Counted from the first letter of the stretch, positions 15,987 to 25,355 are shown. The stretch: DNA of 44,578 nucleotides from Gemmatimonadota bacterium (GCA_022562295.1 JADFPO010000002.1:21795-66372), one strand, 5' to 3'. The notes: generated by a model not told the origin, from the letters alone. Program-made: numbers and translations.

Positions 15987-16543
15987 ACAGAGCCGCCCTG
16001 CGGCGCTTCCTTCACGCAGGTACGTCGTCGATTCTGCTCATAGGGTTGTTGGGCGATTGGCAAACGTTCAGGCTCGCCGTTCACGTACTTCTCGGCGTGG
16101 CGGTTGTCGGTGAGGGCCTGAGGCTGGGGCACGCCGGATTTCGTAGCGCGCTCGCGCGGGCATTCCCTGTGTTCCGGCCGGAGGAATCCGTCAGACTCAG
16201 CGGAGCCTTTTGGTTGGTGGTCGGGTACACGGTCGCGTCCTGGGTGCCCTTCCCAGGTCCGCCCGCCGGTGTTCTCGCGGCGGCGTTCGCGGACCCCGCT
16301 GCCTCGATTGTCGGAACGCGATGGGGCGGGGGTGGTGGTACGGAGGCCGGGCGGAAGAGTTGGGTGGGCACTGTGGCAGCGTGGGCAGCGGCAGCTGCCG
16401 TGCTGATGAGCCTCAGGCTCCCGCTGCATGCTGCCCTGGCCGGGGCCTTCGCCGCTGCGGTGGCCGAAAGGGTTCCGCGGCCCTTCGATGACAATCTCGT
16501 TGTAGCGCCGGCTGTTGCGGCCGTCACGTGGCTGCTGGTCTGA
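15983..16543 (+). CDS. CTP-dependent lipid kinase-like membrane protein (dolichol/phytol kinase family)
   Basis: 186 residues, polytopic and Ala/Gly-rich. The pattern PAASIVGTRWG, then GRKSWVGTVAAW and RPFDDNLVVAPAVAAV, matches the SEC59/VTE5/CTP-diacylglycerol-kinase branch, in which a D-x-x-A-x-x-x-G segment and a DN-L motif bind the nucleotide. The likely substrate is a polyprenol, phytol-like alcohol or diacylglycerol; which one cannot be told. The GTG start overlaps the transglycosylase stop, so both may serve cell-wall carrier-lipid recycling (inference). Confidence 0.7.
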   Translation: MNRAALRRFLHAGTSSILLIGLLGDWQTFRLAVHVLLGVAVVGEGLRLGHAGFRSALARAFPVFRPEESVRLSGAFWLVVGYTVASWVPFPGPPAGVLAAAFADPAASIVGTRWGGGGGTEAGRKSWVGTVAAWAAAAAVLMSLRLPLHAALAGAFAAAVAERVPRPFDDNLVVAPAVAAVTWLLV

Positions 16544-16615
16544 CGGAAGCGGTCGGAAATACGCCTCCCCTTGCCGGCCTCACTCCCGCCTGTTCGGGTT
16601 CCCCACCAGGCCATC

Positions 16616-16645
16616 TTGACACATCCGACGCTCTTGCTACAGAAT
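16616..16645 (+). promoter_or_regulatory. Predicted cold-shock gene promoter
   Basis: TTGACA (16616-16621) and CAGAAT (16640-16645) are separated by 18 bp. Transcription would begin near 16652 and leave a leader of about 60 nt before the ATG, consistent with the structured leaders of csp genes. Confidence 0.6.
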
Positions 16646-16712
16646 AGCCAGTGCCGGTTAGGATCGACCGGCGTTCAACCCCGTACGAGTCACTTGCAGG
16701 AGGAGCATTACG

Positions 16713-16922
16713 ATGTCTAAAGGGAAGGTGAAGTGGTTCAACGACGCGAAGGGCTATGGATTCATCGAACAAGAAGGAGACGGTGAGGATGTCTTCGTCC
16801 ATTTCTCAGCGATTCAAATGGACGGCTTCAAGACTCTTGCCGAGGGACAGGAAGTGGAGTACGAGGTAGAGTCGGGCGACAAGGGCCTGCACGCCTCCAC
16901 CGTGGTGCGACCCTCCGCGTAG
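16713..16922 (+). CDS. Cold-shock protein (CspA family)
   Basis: 69 residues; a single cold-shock domain that binds single-stranded RNA and DNA and acts as an RNA chaperone. KGYGFIEQ is RNP1 and DVFVHFSAI is RNP2; the start [16 protein letters not shown] is canonical. A strong AGGAGGAG ribosome-binding site precedes the ATG. A monocistronic unit, with its own promoter and a rho-independent terminator 22 bp after the stop. Confidence 0.97.
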   Translation: MSKGKVKWFNDAKGYGFIEQEGDGEDVFVHFSAIQMDGFKTLAEGQEVEYEVESGDKGLHASTVVRPSA

Positions 16923-16944
16923 CGAGTACGCCGGCCATCCCTTG

Positions 16945-16975
16945 AAAACCCCGCCGGCCTCCCGGTGGGGTTTTT
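16945..16975 (+). terminator. Rho-independent terminator after the cold-shock gene
   Basis: Arms AAAACCCCGCCGG and CCGGTGGGGTTTT form a GC-rich hairpin ending in a run of five T (16971-16975). It lies 22 bp after the stop codon and 22 bp before polA. Confidence 0.9.
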
Positions 16976-16997
16976 CATACCATGCTACTTTGTGTTT

Positions 16998-19745
16998 ATG
17001 GAGCAACTGCCGAGACCTAGGATCTTCTTGATCGACGGGTACGCGGTCATCTATCGCGCGTTCTTCGCCATGATCGCCCGCCCCCTCACCACCGCACACG
17101 GAGAGAACACATCGGCTCCTTGGGGTGTTGCGAACTTCTTACTCCGCCTGCGCGACCGATACAAGCCGGAGTATGTCGTGTGGGTCAACGATGCGGGGTC
17201 GTCATTTCGCAAGGACAGGTATCCAGAGTATAAAGCCACCCGCGAAAAGCTGGACGACCAGTTGCAGGACGTGCTCGACCGTTCGATGGAGCGCATCGAT
17301 CAGCTGCTCGAGGCGTTCGAGATGTGCACCGTCGCAGTTCAGGGGTACGAAGCTGACGACGTGATCGGGACGCTGGTCGCCCAGGCCGAGACAGCCGGTG
17401 TGCACTCCGTCATTGTTTCGGGCGACAAGGATTTCTATCAACTCATCACACCAAACGTTTCCCTGCTGAATCCGGGTCGCGGCGGGCCCGCGGCCGTGCA
17501 GGAGGAGGTTGTGACGGTAGACAACGCAGCCGACCGGCTGGGGGTGCAGCCCGACAGGGTTGTCGACTACTTGGCGATGGTCGGAGATTCATCGGATAAC
17601 GTGCCGGGGGTGAAGGGAGTCGGCGCCAAGACGGCGGTGCAGCTGTTGGAGCAGTTTGGGGATCTCGACACGATCTTGCAGCGGGCGGATGAGGTGAAGG
17701 GCAAGCGGGCCCGCGAAGCGTTGCTGGCCGAGAGCGCTATGGCGCTGTTGAGCCGCGAGTTGGTCACGATTCTCCGTGACGTGCCGATCGATCTGGATCT
17801 GGATTCCATGCGCCTCGGTGCGGGCGACGCGGCCGCGATCCGATCTCTCTTCAACGAACTCGAATTCCACTCATTGGTCGATCGAGTCAGCGTCGAAGCA
17901 GAGCCGGTGGCTCTGCAGTTCAGTGTGGTCGGATCCCCCGCCGAACTCGACGACTTGGTCACAGCGTGTCGTGCGTCGCCGATTGTCGCGATCGGGACGT
18001 ACGGTCCGTTCGGTGACGCACGTGCGGCGGGTCTCGACGGAGTGGCCATTGCGGCAAGCGCCGACCGCGCGTGGTACATCCCGCTACAGCATCGGTTGCC
18101 CGACGGCGAACTCCTGAACGACGACCCACCGGCGAATCTTCCGCCGCTGTCGGACGATGCGATGCGTCCGATTACCCAACTGCTGGAAGATGTTGACGTG
18201 CGCAAAGCAGGACACGATCTGAAGAACGATTGGCTTCGGCTACGCACAGCTGGCGTCGAATTGCGCGGTGTCGTCTACGACACGATGATCGCGAGCTTCT
18301 TGCTCGATCCGGGAAAGCGCGGCCACGCGCTCGGTGGGATCGTGCTCGAGCACATCGGGACGCGGTTGCCGCCCTACGCAGGGATCGTGGGAAAGGGCAA
18401 GTCTCAGCGCCCGTTCGCGGAAGTCTCCGTCGAGCGAGCAAGCGAGTATGGCTGCTCCCACACAGCGGCGACGCTCGCGCTGCGCGATCACTTTGCCGCG
18501 CAGCTCGAGTCGGCCGGGCTGCATGAACTCCTCGTGAATGTGGAGATCCCGCTCATTGGCGTTCTGGTCGAGATGCAATGGAACGGCATCGCCCTCGATA
18601 CCGATCGGTTGGCCGCGATGTCAGGAGATTTTCGCGCCGAACTGCAGACCCTGGAGCAATCGATCTACAGTGCGGCGGGCACGGAATTCAACATCAACAG
18701 CACGCCTCAGGTCAGACACGTCCTGTTCGAAAAGCTGCAGCTGCCGGTTATCAAACGCACCAAGACCGGACCGTCCACCGATGCGGACGTGTTGGTACAG
18801 TTGGCCTCCTCAGGGTTCGATGTTCCGAAGTTGCTGCTTCAATACCGGGAGTTAGCCAAGCTACGTTCGACATATGTCGACGCGTTGCCACGCAGCGTGA
18901 ATCCCAACACTCGGCGAGTGCACACCAGTTTTCACCAAACGGGTGCTGCAACGGGCAGGCTCTCGTCGTCCGACCCTAATCTCCAAAACATTCCGGTGCG
19001 TACGCAGCGCGGTGGTGAGATCAGGCGCTGCTTCGTCCCCCAAGCCGGGTGGCAATTCGTCACGGCTGATTATTCGCAGATCGAATTGCGCGTGCTCGCA
19101 CACCTGTCCGACGACGCCGCGTTCATCGACGCGTTTGAGCGCGGTGGCGATGTGCATCGTGAAACGGCGGCGCTCATTTTCGACGTTGCCGCCGCCGACG
19201 TGACGCCCGAGATGCGTAGCCGCGCGAAGACGATCAACTTCGCGACCATCTACGGGCAGGGGCCTTTCGCCTTGGCACGCCAACTTGCGGTCAGCCAGGA
19301 GGAAGCCAAGGACTTCATCACACGCTATTTCGAGCGCTTCTCCGGCGTGCGTGCGTATTTGGATGCGACCGTGGAGAAGGCCCGTGAGGTCGGGTTTGTT
19401 GAGACTTTGTTTGGGCGGCGGCGCTACATTCCGGAGTTGAAAGAAAGGAACTTCAACATTCGGTCGTTCGGGGAGCGGACGGCGATGAATTCGCCGATAC
19501 AGGGCTCGGCGGCCGATCTCATCAAGATAGCCATGATCAAGGTAGATAACGCCCTGAGGCAAGCGGATACCGGCGCCGTGATCTTGCTCCAGGTGCATGA
19601 CGAGCTGGTGCTGGAGGCTCCGGAGGCGAACGTGGACGCGGTAAAAGAGATCGTGCGTGACGAAATGTCCTCTGCGGCGCAGCTCAAAGTGCCACTCGTC
19701 GTGGATGTTGGCGCGGGTCCGAACTGGCTGGACGCCAAACGATGA
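16998..19745 (+). CDS. polA: DNA polymerase I (5' nuclease + polymerase; inactive 3'-5' exonuclease)
   Basis: 915 residues; fills gaps and removes RNA primers. The N-terminal flap nuclease begins IDGYAVIYRAFFAM and has YEADDVIGTL and GVKGVGAKTA. The polymerase domain shows motif A DYSQIELRVLAHLS, motif B RSRAKTINFATIYG and motif C QVHDELVLEAP. In the proofreading domain the DTE motif is G333-T-Y335 and the third acidic site (E. coli Asp501) is His488, while Asp411 remains; proofreading is therefore probably lost, as in Taq polymerase. ATG at 16998 is chosen because the longer frame overlaps the upstream terminator. Confidence 0.97.
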   Translation: MEQLPRPRIFLIDGYAVIYRAFFAMIARPLTTAHGENTSAPWGVANFLLRLRDRYKPEYVVWVNDAGSSFRKDRYPEYKATREKLDDQLQDVLDRSMERIDQLLEAFEMCTVAVQGYEADDVIGTLVAQAETAGVHSVIVSGDKDFYQLITPNVSLLNPGRGGPAAVQEEVVTVDNAADRLGVQPDRVVDYLAMVGDSSDNVPGVKGVGAKTAVQLLEQFGDLDTILQRADEVKGKRAREALLAESAMALLSRELVTILRDVPIDLDLDSMRLGAGDAAAIRSLFNELEFHSLVDRVSVEAEPVALQFSVVGSPAELDDLVTACRASPIVAIGTYGPFGDARAAGLDGVAIAASADRAWYIPLQHRLPDGELLNDDPPANLPPLSDDAMRPITQLLEDVDVRKAGHDLKNDWLRLRTAGVELRGVVYDTMIASFLLDPGKRGHALGGIVLEHIGTRLPPYAGIVGKGKSQRPFAEVSVERASEYGCSHTAATLALRDHFAAQLESAGLHELLVNVEIPLIGVLVEMQWNGIALDTDRLAAMSGDFRAELQTLEQSIYSAAGTEFNINSTPQVRHVLFEKLQLPVIKRTKTGPSTDADVLVQLASSGFDVPKLLLQYRELAKLRSTYVDALPRSVNPNTRRVHTSFHQTGAATGRLSSSDPNLQNIPVRTQRGGEIRRCFVPQAGWQFVTADYSQIELRVLAHLSDDAAFIDAFERGGDVHRETAALIFDVAAADVTPEMRSRAKTINFATIYGQGPFALARQLAVSQEEAKDFITRYFERFSGVRAYLDATVEKAREVGFVETLFGRRRYIPELKERNFNIRSFGERTAMNSPIQGSAADLIKIAMIKVDNALRQADTGAVILLQVHDELVLEAPEANVDAVKEIVRDEMSSAAQLKVPLVVDVGAGPNWLDAKR

Positions 19746-20131
19746 GCGTGAAATCTCGTTTGCTTGATCTCACCCCACTGGAGACGGCGGTGATCGTCGT
19801 CGGCGTCGCGTTGCTCTTTGCCGTCTCGATGCCGCTTCGTAGCATCCTCAGGAACCGTAGATACGCGGACGAACTGAGCGTTTACCTGACGGCGGTCGCG
19901 ACGCAGCAGGAATCCTATCTCTACGACCACGCGGCATACGCCGGTACGCATGGTCAGCTGGTGGCTCTCATTGCGAACCCGAACCTCACCGTGACGGTCC
20001 AAGAGGCGACATCAACAGGTTGGTCGGCCATCGCGGCTCATCGGTCGGCGCCGGTGCAATGCAGCCTCTTCGTTGGGAACGCTGCGCCCGTGGGAGCGGC
20101 GACAGACGAAGGAGATATCGAGTGTGGCTGA
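19742..20131 (+). CDS. Small single-pass membrane protein, pseudopilin-like
   Basis: 129 residues overlapping the polA stop by four bases. DLTPLETAVIVVGVALLFAV is a single N-terminal membrane helix with a Glu five residues after the Asp, as in type IV pilin-like proteins. The Gly of the prepilin cleavage site is replaced by Asp, so processing by a prepilin peptidase is doubtful. The following RRYADELSVYLTAVATQQESYLYD resembles the amphipathic helix of pseudopilins. Two cysteines near the C-terminus (QCSLF and ECG) could form a disulfide loop. Confidence 0.5.
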   Translation: MSVKSRLLDLTPLETAVIVVGVALLFAVSMPLRSILRNRRYADELSVYLTAVATQQESYLYDHAAYAGTHGQLVALIANPNLTVTVQEATSTGWSAIAAHRSAPVQCSLFVGNAAPVGAATDEGDIECG

Positions 20132-20456
20132 TTCGAGGCCTCTCGAGTTCGCGATGCGCCGTGAGGGGATGGAGCACGCGCTCGACGGTGGATTGTGGTT
20201 CCACCGCCACCTGCACAGTGGCGAGCCGATGGCTCACATCGTGTCTTCAGACAAGCAACTCCTGCTGCGGGTGGGGCGGGTGCTTGGTATGCGGCCCCAG
20301 TGGTTGCAATACAAACCCCTGAAGCAGCCGCGAAGCGGCCGGCGTGTGCCGGCGTGGCACTGGGATCTCCGGGGGCTGTATCTGGCTGCGGGATTGGAGC
20401 TGGTGGGCGCCGAAGTTGAAACGGGTGATGAGGTGGGTGTGGGTCCGCCGTCCTAG
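20124..20456 (+). CDS. Hypothetical protein (weak DUF4031-like pattern)
   Basis: 110 residues from GTG at 20124, with GGAG about 10 bases upstream; it overlaps the stop of the pseudopilin-like gene. The segment HIVSSDKQLLLRVGRVLGMR-PQWLQYKP and the later WHWDLRG recall DUF4031 proteins, where a histidine-rich LH-x-F-x-x-R-x-G-x-x-x-x-W-x-Q pattern recurs; this is a faint resemblance only. It ends at a CTAG that also contains the stop of the convergent transporter gene. Confidence 0.5.
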   Translation: MADSRPLEFAMRREGMEHALDGGLWFHRHLHSGEPMAHIVSSDKQLLLRVGRVLGMRPQWLQYKPLKQPRSGRRVPAWHWDLRGLYLAAGLELVGAEVETGDEVGVGPPS

Positions 20457-22717
20457 ACCGGTCCCTCGGGCTCAGCCGGGATGCGAACACCGGGCCACCA
20501 GTTCCACCGACCGGCAATGTGCATGAAAGCCGGCACCAGCACCATCCGAATCAGCGTGGCGTCCAGCAGCACGGCGACCGCCAATCCGAACCCCATCATC
20601 TTCGCGGCCAAGACGCGAGAAAAGGCAAACGTACCGAACACGATGATCATGATGGCCGCGGCGCTGGTGATCACCGACGCCGTGACACTCAGGCCCTCCA
20701 TGGTCGCCAAGTCGTTCTTGTGGGTTCGGTCGAACGCTTCTTTCATGCGTGACAACAGGAACACCTCGTAGTCCATGCTGAGCCCGAATGCCACGGCGAA
20801 CACCAGCACCGGGATCACGACGTGAATCGCCTGCGTTGGTCCCTCCAGCCCCAGGATCCCGCTGCCGATCCCGTCTTGGAACACGAGCACGAGCATGCCA
20901 AAAGCCCCCAATACCGAGAGGGAGTTCATCACCACGGCCTTCAGCGGCACCAGGACCGACCGAAACGCCACCAACAGCATCGCCGCCGTAATCGCCAAGA
21001 CCAAACCGATCACGGTGGGGAATCTTTTCAACAGGTCTTCCTGGAGGTCGAGACTGGCCGCAGCAAATCCGCCCACGTGAATCTCCACCAAATCCAGACC
21101 GCGCAAATCGCCTGCCGCCATTTCTCGAACCCGCTTGACTACCTCCATCGCACCGGGAAGGGACGTCGTATCGGCCAACGTTACGTCCATAAGCGTGGTT
21201 CGGCCGTCCGGGGCGATGTACGATTGGAAGAATTCCGGATAACGGTCGCGGGCCCGTTCGAGGTTGCCGTACAGGCTCAAAAGCCCGAGCCGGGACATGC
21301 CAGTGCCGAGATTCACCGGACCGCGCACACTCGAGATCCGGGGCTCTGCCAGCAAGGAGTTGGAGAAACGGATGAGCCCACCGATATAGCGCGAGCTGAC
21401 GATGCGCTGTCCCTCGGGTGCCCGGAACGTGATTTGCACCGGCAGTAATGCTCCTCGCGAGCCGGTGCGCTCGATGACGGTTGCCCCGATGCTCGATTCC
21501 GTACCGGAGGGGAACCATCCGCTGGTTGGAAGGCCGATCTCAATGTGCAGCAGAGGCCATGTCAGGAGCCCGGTGATGGCCAGCCCGATTACCAATGCCC
21601 GTCCTGGGTGGTGCGACAACCACCGGGCCCAACGCTCCCACGCCGTTGGTCTGTGATACCATGCGAGCCGGCGCGCGAGCCAATGGGGCCAATCGATCGA
21701 CCTTCCCGCGATCGCGAGTACCGCCGGCAGCAGCGTGACGGAGAGAAGCACCGCTGCGGTCACGACGAGCATACCTCCGATGCCCACCGATCTCGTCTCG
21801 ATGAGCGGTGTGAGCAGTAGCGAAGCAAAGCCGACGATGACGGTGAGCCCACTCGTGATTACTGCACGCCCCGCCGTGAGTAAGGTCCGCACCGCGGATT
21901 CCTTGGGCCCCATGCCACGGTTCATCTCTTCGCGGAACCGGGTCACGATCAGCAGCGAGTAGTCGATCCCCACCGCCAGGCCGACCATCGTCACGATCGT
22001 GAGGACGAATATCGACATCCCATGAAATGCCGCGGCCACATACACGGCCGCTAAGGCGCAGGAAATGGCGAACATGCCGATGATGATCGGAAGCACGGCC
22101 GCCGCCAGCGCCCCAAAGGCGAGCACCAGCACGATGCCGGCGGGAATCAACGATCGTCGCTCTCCCCGTCTGGCATCCTCGGCGGTAACGGCGCGGCTGT
22201 CGAAGTCGAGAGCCGGCCCTCCCGTCACCAGAATCTCGTATTCCTCTGCCCCGGGAGTCCGGGCTGCGCGCCGATTCATGGCGTCCCGCAACCACGGGGT
22301 CACTTGGCCTGCGTTCGTGGCATACGGCTCGGCAACCGTTGCGATGAAGAACGTGGTCATGCGGTCGTCGCTGACGAACCCGGGGTCGGGCCGGGTGAGA
22401 TAAGATACGACTTGATCGATGTAGGGTTCCTGGAGGGCTGCGGCGGAAAGATTTTCGAGCACCAGGTGGTAAGCTTGGCTGTCTATCGGGACGGGTCCCG
22501 TCACCACAACCGCCATAAAGCTCACGATTGGCCGCTCGAAGCTTTCCAGAATGATGTCTCTTGTGAGTTGCGCCTCGGTGGAACGGAGTGATTGGCCTCC
22601 CGTTTCGAGCACGTCGGTTACCCGTGCCGCTCTCGGGATGGCGAGGGCGGCGACGATCAACCAAAACGCGATGATGTAGTACCGGAAACGAACGACGGCG
22701 CGCGAGAGCGCTGTCAA
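20453..22717 (-). CDS. MMPL/RND-family membrane exporter
   Basis: 754 residues with two repeats, each with one transmembrane helix, a large extracytoplasmic loop and a group of five helices. The family GxxxDY motifs appear as VGIDYSLLIVTRFREEMNRG in the first half and FGLSMDYEVFLLSRMKEAFDR in the second. The latter Asp-Tyr pair is likely the proton relay. Substrates of relatives are lipids, hopanoids or hydrophobic compounds; none is indicated here. No adjacent membrane-fusion protein or TetR regulator is seen. The last residues end in the shared CTAG. Confidence 0.9.
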   Translation of the reverse strand: MTALSRAVVRFRYYIIAFWLIVAALAIPRAARVTDVLETGGQSLRSTEAQLTRDIILESFERPIVSFMAVVVTGPVPIDSQAYHLVLENLSAAALQEPYIDQVVSYLTRPDPGFVSDDRMTTFFIATVAEPYATNAGQVTPWLRDAMNRRAARTPGAEEYEILVTGGPALDFDSRAVTAEDARRGERRSLIPAGIVLVLAFGALAAAVLPIIIGMFAISCALAAVYVAAAFHGMSIFVLTIVTMVGLAVGIDYSLLIVTRFREEMNRGMGPKESAVRTLLTAGRAVITSGLTVIVGFASLLLTPLIETRSVGIGGMLVVTAAVLLSVTLLPAVLAIAGRSIDWPHWLARRLAWYHRPTAWERWARWLSHHPGRALVIGLAITGLLTWPLLHIEIGLPTSGWFPSGTESSIGATVIERTGSRGALLPVQITFRAPEGQRIVSSRYIGGLIRFSNSLLAEPRISSVRGPVNLGTGMSRLGLLSLYGNLERARDRYPEFFQSYIAPDGRTTLMDVTLADTTSLPGAMEVVKRVREMAAGDLRGLDLVEIHVGGFAAASLDLQEDLLKRFPTVIGLVLAITAAMLLVAFRSVLVPLKAVVMNSLSVLGAFGMLVLVFQDGIGSGILGLEGPTQAIHVVIPVLVFAVAFGLSMDYEVFLLSRMKEAFDRTHKNDLATMEGLSVTASVITSAAAIMIIVFGTFAFSRVLAAKMMGFGLAVAVLLDATLIRMVLVPAFMHIAGRWNWWPGVRIPAEPEGPV

Positions 22718-22880
22718 GCTCCAACCTCCAAAGTGCCGGGTGTGATGACCGAGCCGCGTCGGGCGTTCGTGATGGGAACGAGAGCCGAGACGGCAAAAAG
22801 CTCAGAATCATAGGCGCGACCGCTCTCTCGCGCTACCCAAAGGCTGGCGCCAATCGAGGGCGTCGTGAAATATTTGCCCG

Positions 22881-23621
22881 ATGCGGCGCGTTCTGATGTT
22901 GGCGTTTTTCGTTGCCGGGGCCACGTTGGCGTTCAACCTCGGCCGCCGAGTGCCGGGGCAACCGGCGTCGGACGAGGCGGCACCCCCGGCAGGCGTGGAT
23001 TTGGGTGGCAGCGTGGAGCCATCAGACTCCGCAGCGAACGCCGCGCGCGAGGCCCGGCTGCGCCGCATAGCCCAGAGCAACACATACATGGCGGCGACGC
23101 TAACCGAGGCCGACTCAATAGTGCGGCGCTGGGTGGACCGAGAGGGCCGACCGTTACGCGTCTATTACGAGCCGACCACGGTTTCTGGCGTCACGCCGGC
23201 CCTGGGCAGGGCGGTTCGCGATGCGTTTGCCCGGTGGAGTCGAGTTGGTGGAATCTCCATCGACTTCGTCGTGGTGCGCGCGCCCGAGGAAGCCGAAGTA
23301 GTGGTTCGGTGGATCGACAGGTTCGGGATGCGGCGGGCGGGTCAGGCCGATCTGGTGTGGCGGAGTGACGGAGTGCTGCAACGAGGCACGCTCACGTTGG
23401 CAACGTTGGGCCCGGCCGGACGCCCGCTCACGGTCAAAGAGGTGTCCACGGTCGCGTTGCACGAGATCGGCCATTTGATCGGACTGGGGCACTCCGATGA
23501 ACCACGCGACGTCATGTATCCCACTACCTCGGTCCACGATCTCACAACTCGCGATCGGCGTACGGCGATGTTGCTTTATTCGTTGCCCATCGGTTCGCTG
23601 AAGGCGCCGGCCGGTCGCTGA
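22881..23621 (+). CDS. Matrixin-like (M10-type) zinc metalloprotease
   Basis: 246 residues. The N-terminus MRRVLMLAFFVAGATLAFNL is a signal or anchor. The catalytic core holds HEIGHLIGLGHSDEPRDVMYP: the three zinc histidines of HExxHxxGxxH and the Met-turn VMYP typical of metzincins. A linker of about 55 residues precedes the fold. It is probably secreted or periplasmic. The gene is divergent from the MMPL exporter (163 bp between starts). Confidence 0.85.
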   Translation: MRRVLMLAFFVAGATLAFNLGRRVPGQPASDEAAPPAGVDLGGSVEPSDSAANAAREARLRRIAQSNTYMAATLTEADSIVRRWVDREGRPLRVYYEPTTVSGVTPALGRAVRDAFARWSRVGGISIDFVVVRAPEEAEVVVRWIDRFGMRRAGQADLVWRSDGVLQRGTLTLATLGPAGRPLTVKEVSTVALHEIGHLIGLGHSDEPRDVMYPTTSVHDLTTRDRRTAMLLYSLPIGSLKAPAGR

Positions 23622-23780
23622 GCCAGTCCCACTCGCACCAATATTGCAGCGGGCATGCGAGTCAATCCCGGCCCTCGCGCGAGCGCCCGCTACTTCCCTA
23701 AGCCCGCCGTTCGCTTTCACGGCGTCGAGGGCCCGACTAAGATTCAAGAGTTATGGGACGAGCATGCAGGTGATTCGGCA

Positions 23781-24923
23781 ATGAACCTGACGGTTGTCCT
23801 CGCGGTGCTCGCGCAGGTGCACCCCGTGGCCGAGATTGACGCCACCATTCGGGACGGGATTCGGGAGGGAGTGTACCCCGGGGCGGTCATTGTGGTCGGC
23901 ACGGGAGATTCCGTGTTGTTCGAGCGGGGGTATGGGCACCTGACATGGTCGGCGGAGACGGCCGTACCCTCTCCGAACAGGACCCTCTACGACTTGGCGT
24001 CGCTCACGAAGGTCGTGGCGACGACGCCGGCGGCGATGCTACTAGTGGATCGAGGCTCCCTCGATCTCGATGCGCCGGTTCAAGACCTTCTACCCGAGTT
24101 CTCCGGTGATGGCAAAGAGACCGTGACCGTGAGAGACCTGCTCGGCCATACGTCGGGCTTGAGGGCGTTCCTACCTCTCCATACGCTGACCGAAACCCTC
24201 GAGGAGGCCCGCGCGCGCGTGATGTCCGAACCGCTGCGATGGCCGAGGGGCAGCCGCGTCCAGTACAGCGACCTCAACGCGATGTTGTTGGGTTGGGCCG
24301 TGGAGGCTGCGGCGGGGGAGCCGCTTGACGAGTTCGTGAGAAGCAATCTTTTCGAACAGCTTGGGATGATGGAGACCCGATTCAATCTGCCGCCATCGCT
24401 CCGCCCTCGAGCGGCTCCAATCAACGTTTGGCGGGGCCACGTGATTCAGGGAGTCATCCACGATCAAAATGCGGCCCGTCTGAATGGAGTTGCCGGACAC
24501 GCCGGTCTCTACAGCACCGGGTCGGATCTGGCGCGTTACGCGCAGTGGTACCTCACAAAAGGCGTAACCGGCAGCGGTTTGGCGCTGGTACGGCCAGCCA
24601 CGATGGATCTTTTTACCGCTGACGGTCGCGGCGGACGCGCCCTGGGATGGGAGATACGCGATACGACGAGTACCGACAACTCAGGTGCGCTTCTATCGCC
24701 TGAGGCTTTCGGACATGGCGGGTTTACGGGAACGTCGATTTGGATCGATCCCACGACGGATCTATTCGTCGTCTTGCTGACGAATCGCGTCTATGCACCT
24801 CGCGCCGCGCGATCGATTGCCCGGCTCAAAGCCACGCGGGGAAAGCTCGCCGACGCCGCCGTGCGATTGAAAGAGCATTCGTGCCGGCTGCTGGCTGGGA
24901 TTGGGAGGAGTGGCTCTTGCTGA
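23781..24923 (+). CDS. Serine hydrolase of the beta-lactamase/PBP4* family
   Basis: 380 residues from ATG at 23781, with a short signal-like start MNLTVVLAVLAQV. SLTK carries the catalytic Ser-Lys pair, YSDLN replaces the Y-x-N box and HGGFTG stands for the KTG box, as in class C beta-lactamase-fold esterases and peptidases. The substrate could be peptidoglycan peptides, esters or amino-acid derivatives. A longer frame begins at GTG 23655 but encodes no plausible signal. It overlaps the next gene by 7 bases. Confidence 0.85.
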   Translation: MNLTVVLAVLAQVHPVAEIDATIRDGIREGVYPGAVIVVGTGDSVLFERGYGHLTWSAETAVPSPNRTLYDLASLTKVVATTPAAMLLVDRGSLDLDAPVQDLLPEFSGDGKETVTVRDLLGHTSGLRAFLPLHTLTETLEEARARVMSEPLRWPRGSRVQYSDLNAMLLGWAVEAAAGEPLDEFVRSNLFEQLGMMETRFNLPPSLRPRAAPINVWRGHVIQGVIHDQNAARLNGVAGHAGLYSTGSDLARYAQWYLTKGVTGSGLALVRPATMDLFTADGRGGRALGWEIRDTTSTDNSGALLSPEAFGHGGFTGTSIWIDPTTDLFVVLLTNRVYAPRAARSIARLKATRGKLADAAVRLKEHSCRLLAGIGRSGSC

Positions 24924-25327
24924 CGACCGCCCCCAGATCGGATTCCGTGCTGATCTACGACGACCACTGCCCGTTTTGTCGCAGGTGGGTGGCTCGATTC
25001 GAGCGGTGGAACCGGCACCAAACGGTGAGAGCCATACCGCTGCATGACGCATGGGCTGGCACCGTGTCGGGGAAAACGCGGGCCGAACTCGAACGGGCGA
25101 TGCATTTCGTGGCGGCCGACGGGAGGGTGTTCGCGGGCGCCGGCGCGGTGCAAGAGCTGCTGCGATTCGTGCCATGGGGATGGTTGCCTCGAGCCGCGTT
25201 TAGCCTACCCGGCGCCATGTCGGTCGCCGAACGAATCTATGGTTTGGTGGCGGCCCGTCGCTCGCGGATCGGATGTGGGGGGAAGCACTGTGAGACGGGA
25301 ATGGCACAGTCGGCTGAGCACGGCTAA
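24917..25327 (+). CDS. DCC-family thiol-disulfide oxidoreductase-like protein (DUF393)
   Basis: 136 residues. YDDHCPFCRRW is the D-x-x-C-x-x-C motif of the DCC family, in a thioredoxin-like start with an Arg-rich follow-up helix. Later GAVQELLRFVPWGWLPR is typical. The start is TTG at 24917 with GGAGGAG 6 bases before it; there is no better ATG nearby. It overlaps the end of the hydrolase gene. The role is probably redox or electron transfer; the substrate is not known. Confidence 0.75.
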   Translation: MLTTAPRSDSVLIYDDHCPFCRRWVARFERWNRHQTVRAIPLHDAWAGTVSGKTRAELERAMHFVAADGRVFAGAGAVQELLRFVPWGWLPRAAFSLPGAMSVAERIYGLVAARRSRIGCGGKHCETGMAQSAEHG

Positions 25328-25355
25328 GTTTGGACCGACACCAGCGGAGTGGTTC

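Noticed and set aside
21540-22811. A 423-residue frame on the same strand as the MMPL exporter but in another phase
   Set aside because: Arg/Gly/His-rich shadow frame; the exporter frame has clear transmembrane and GxxxDY motifs.
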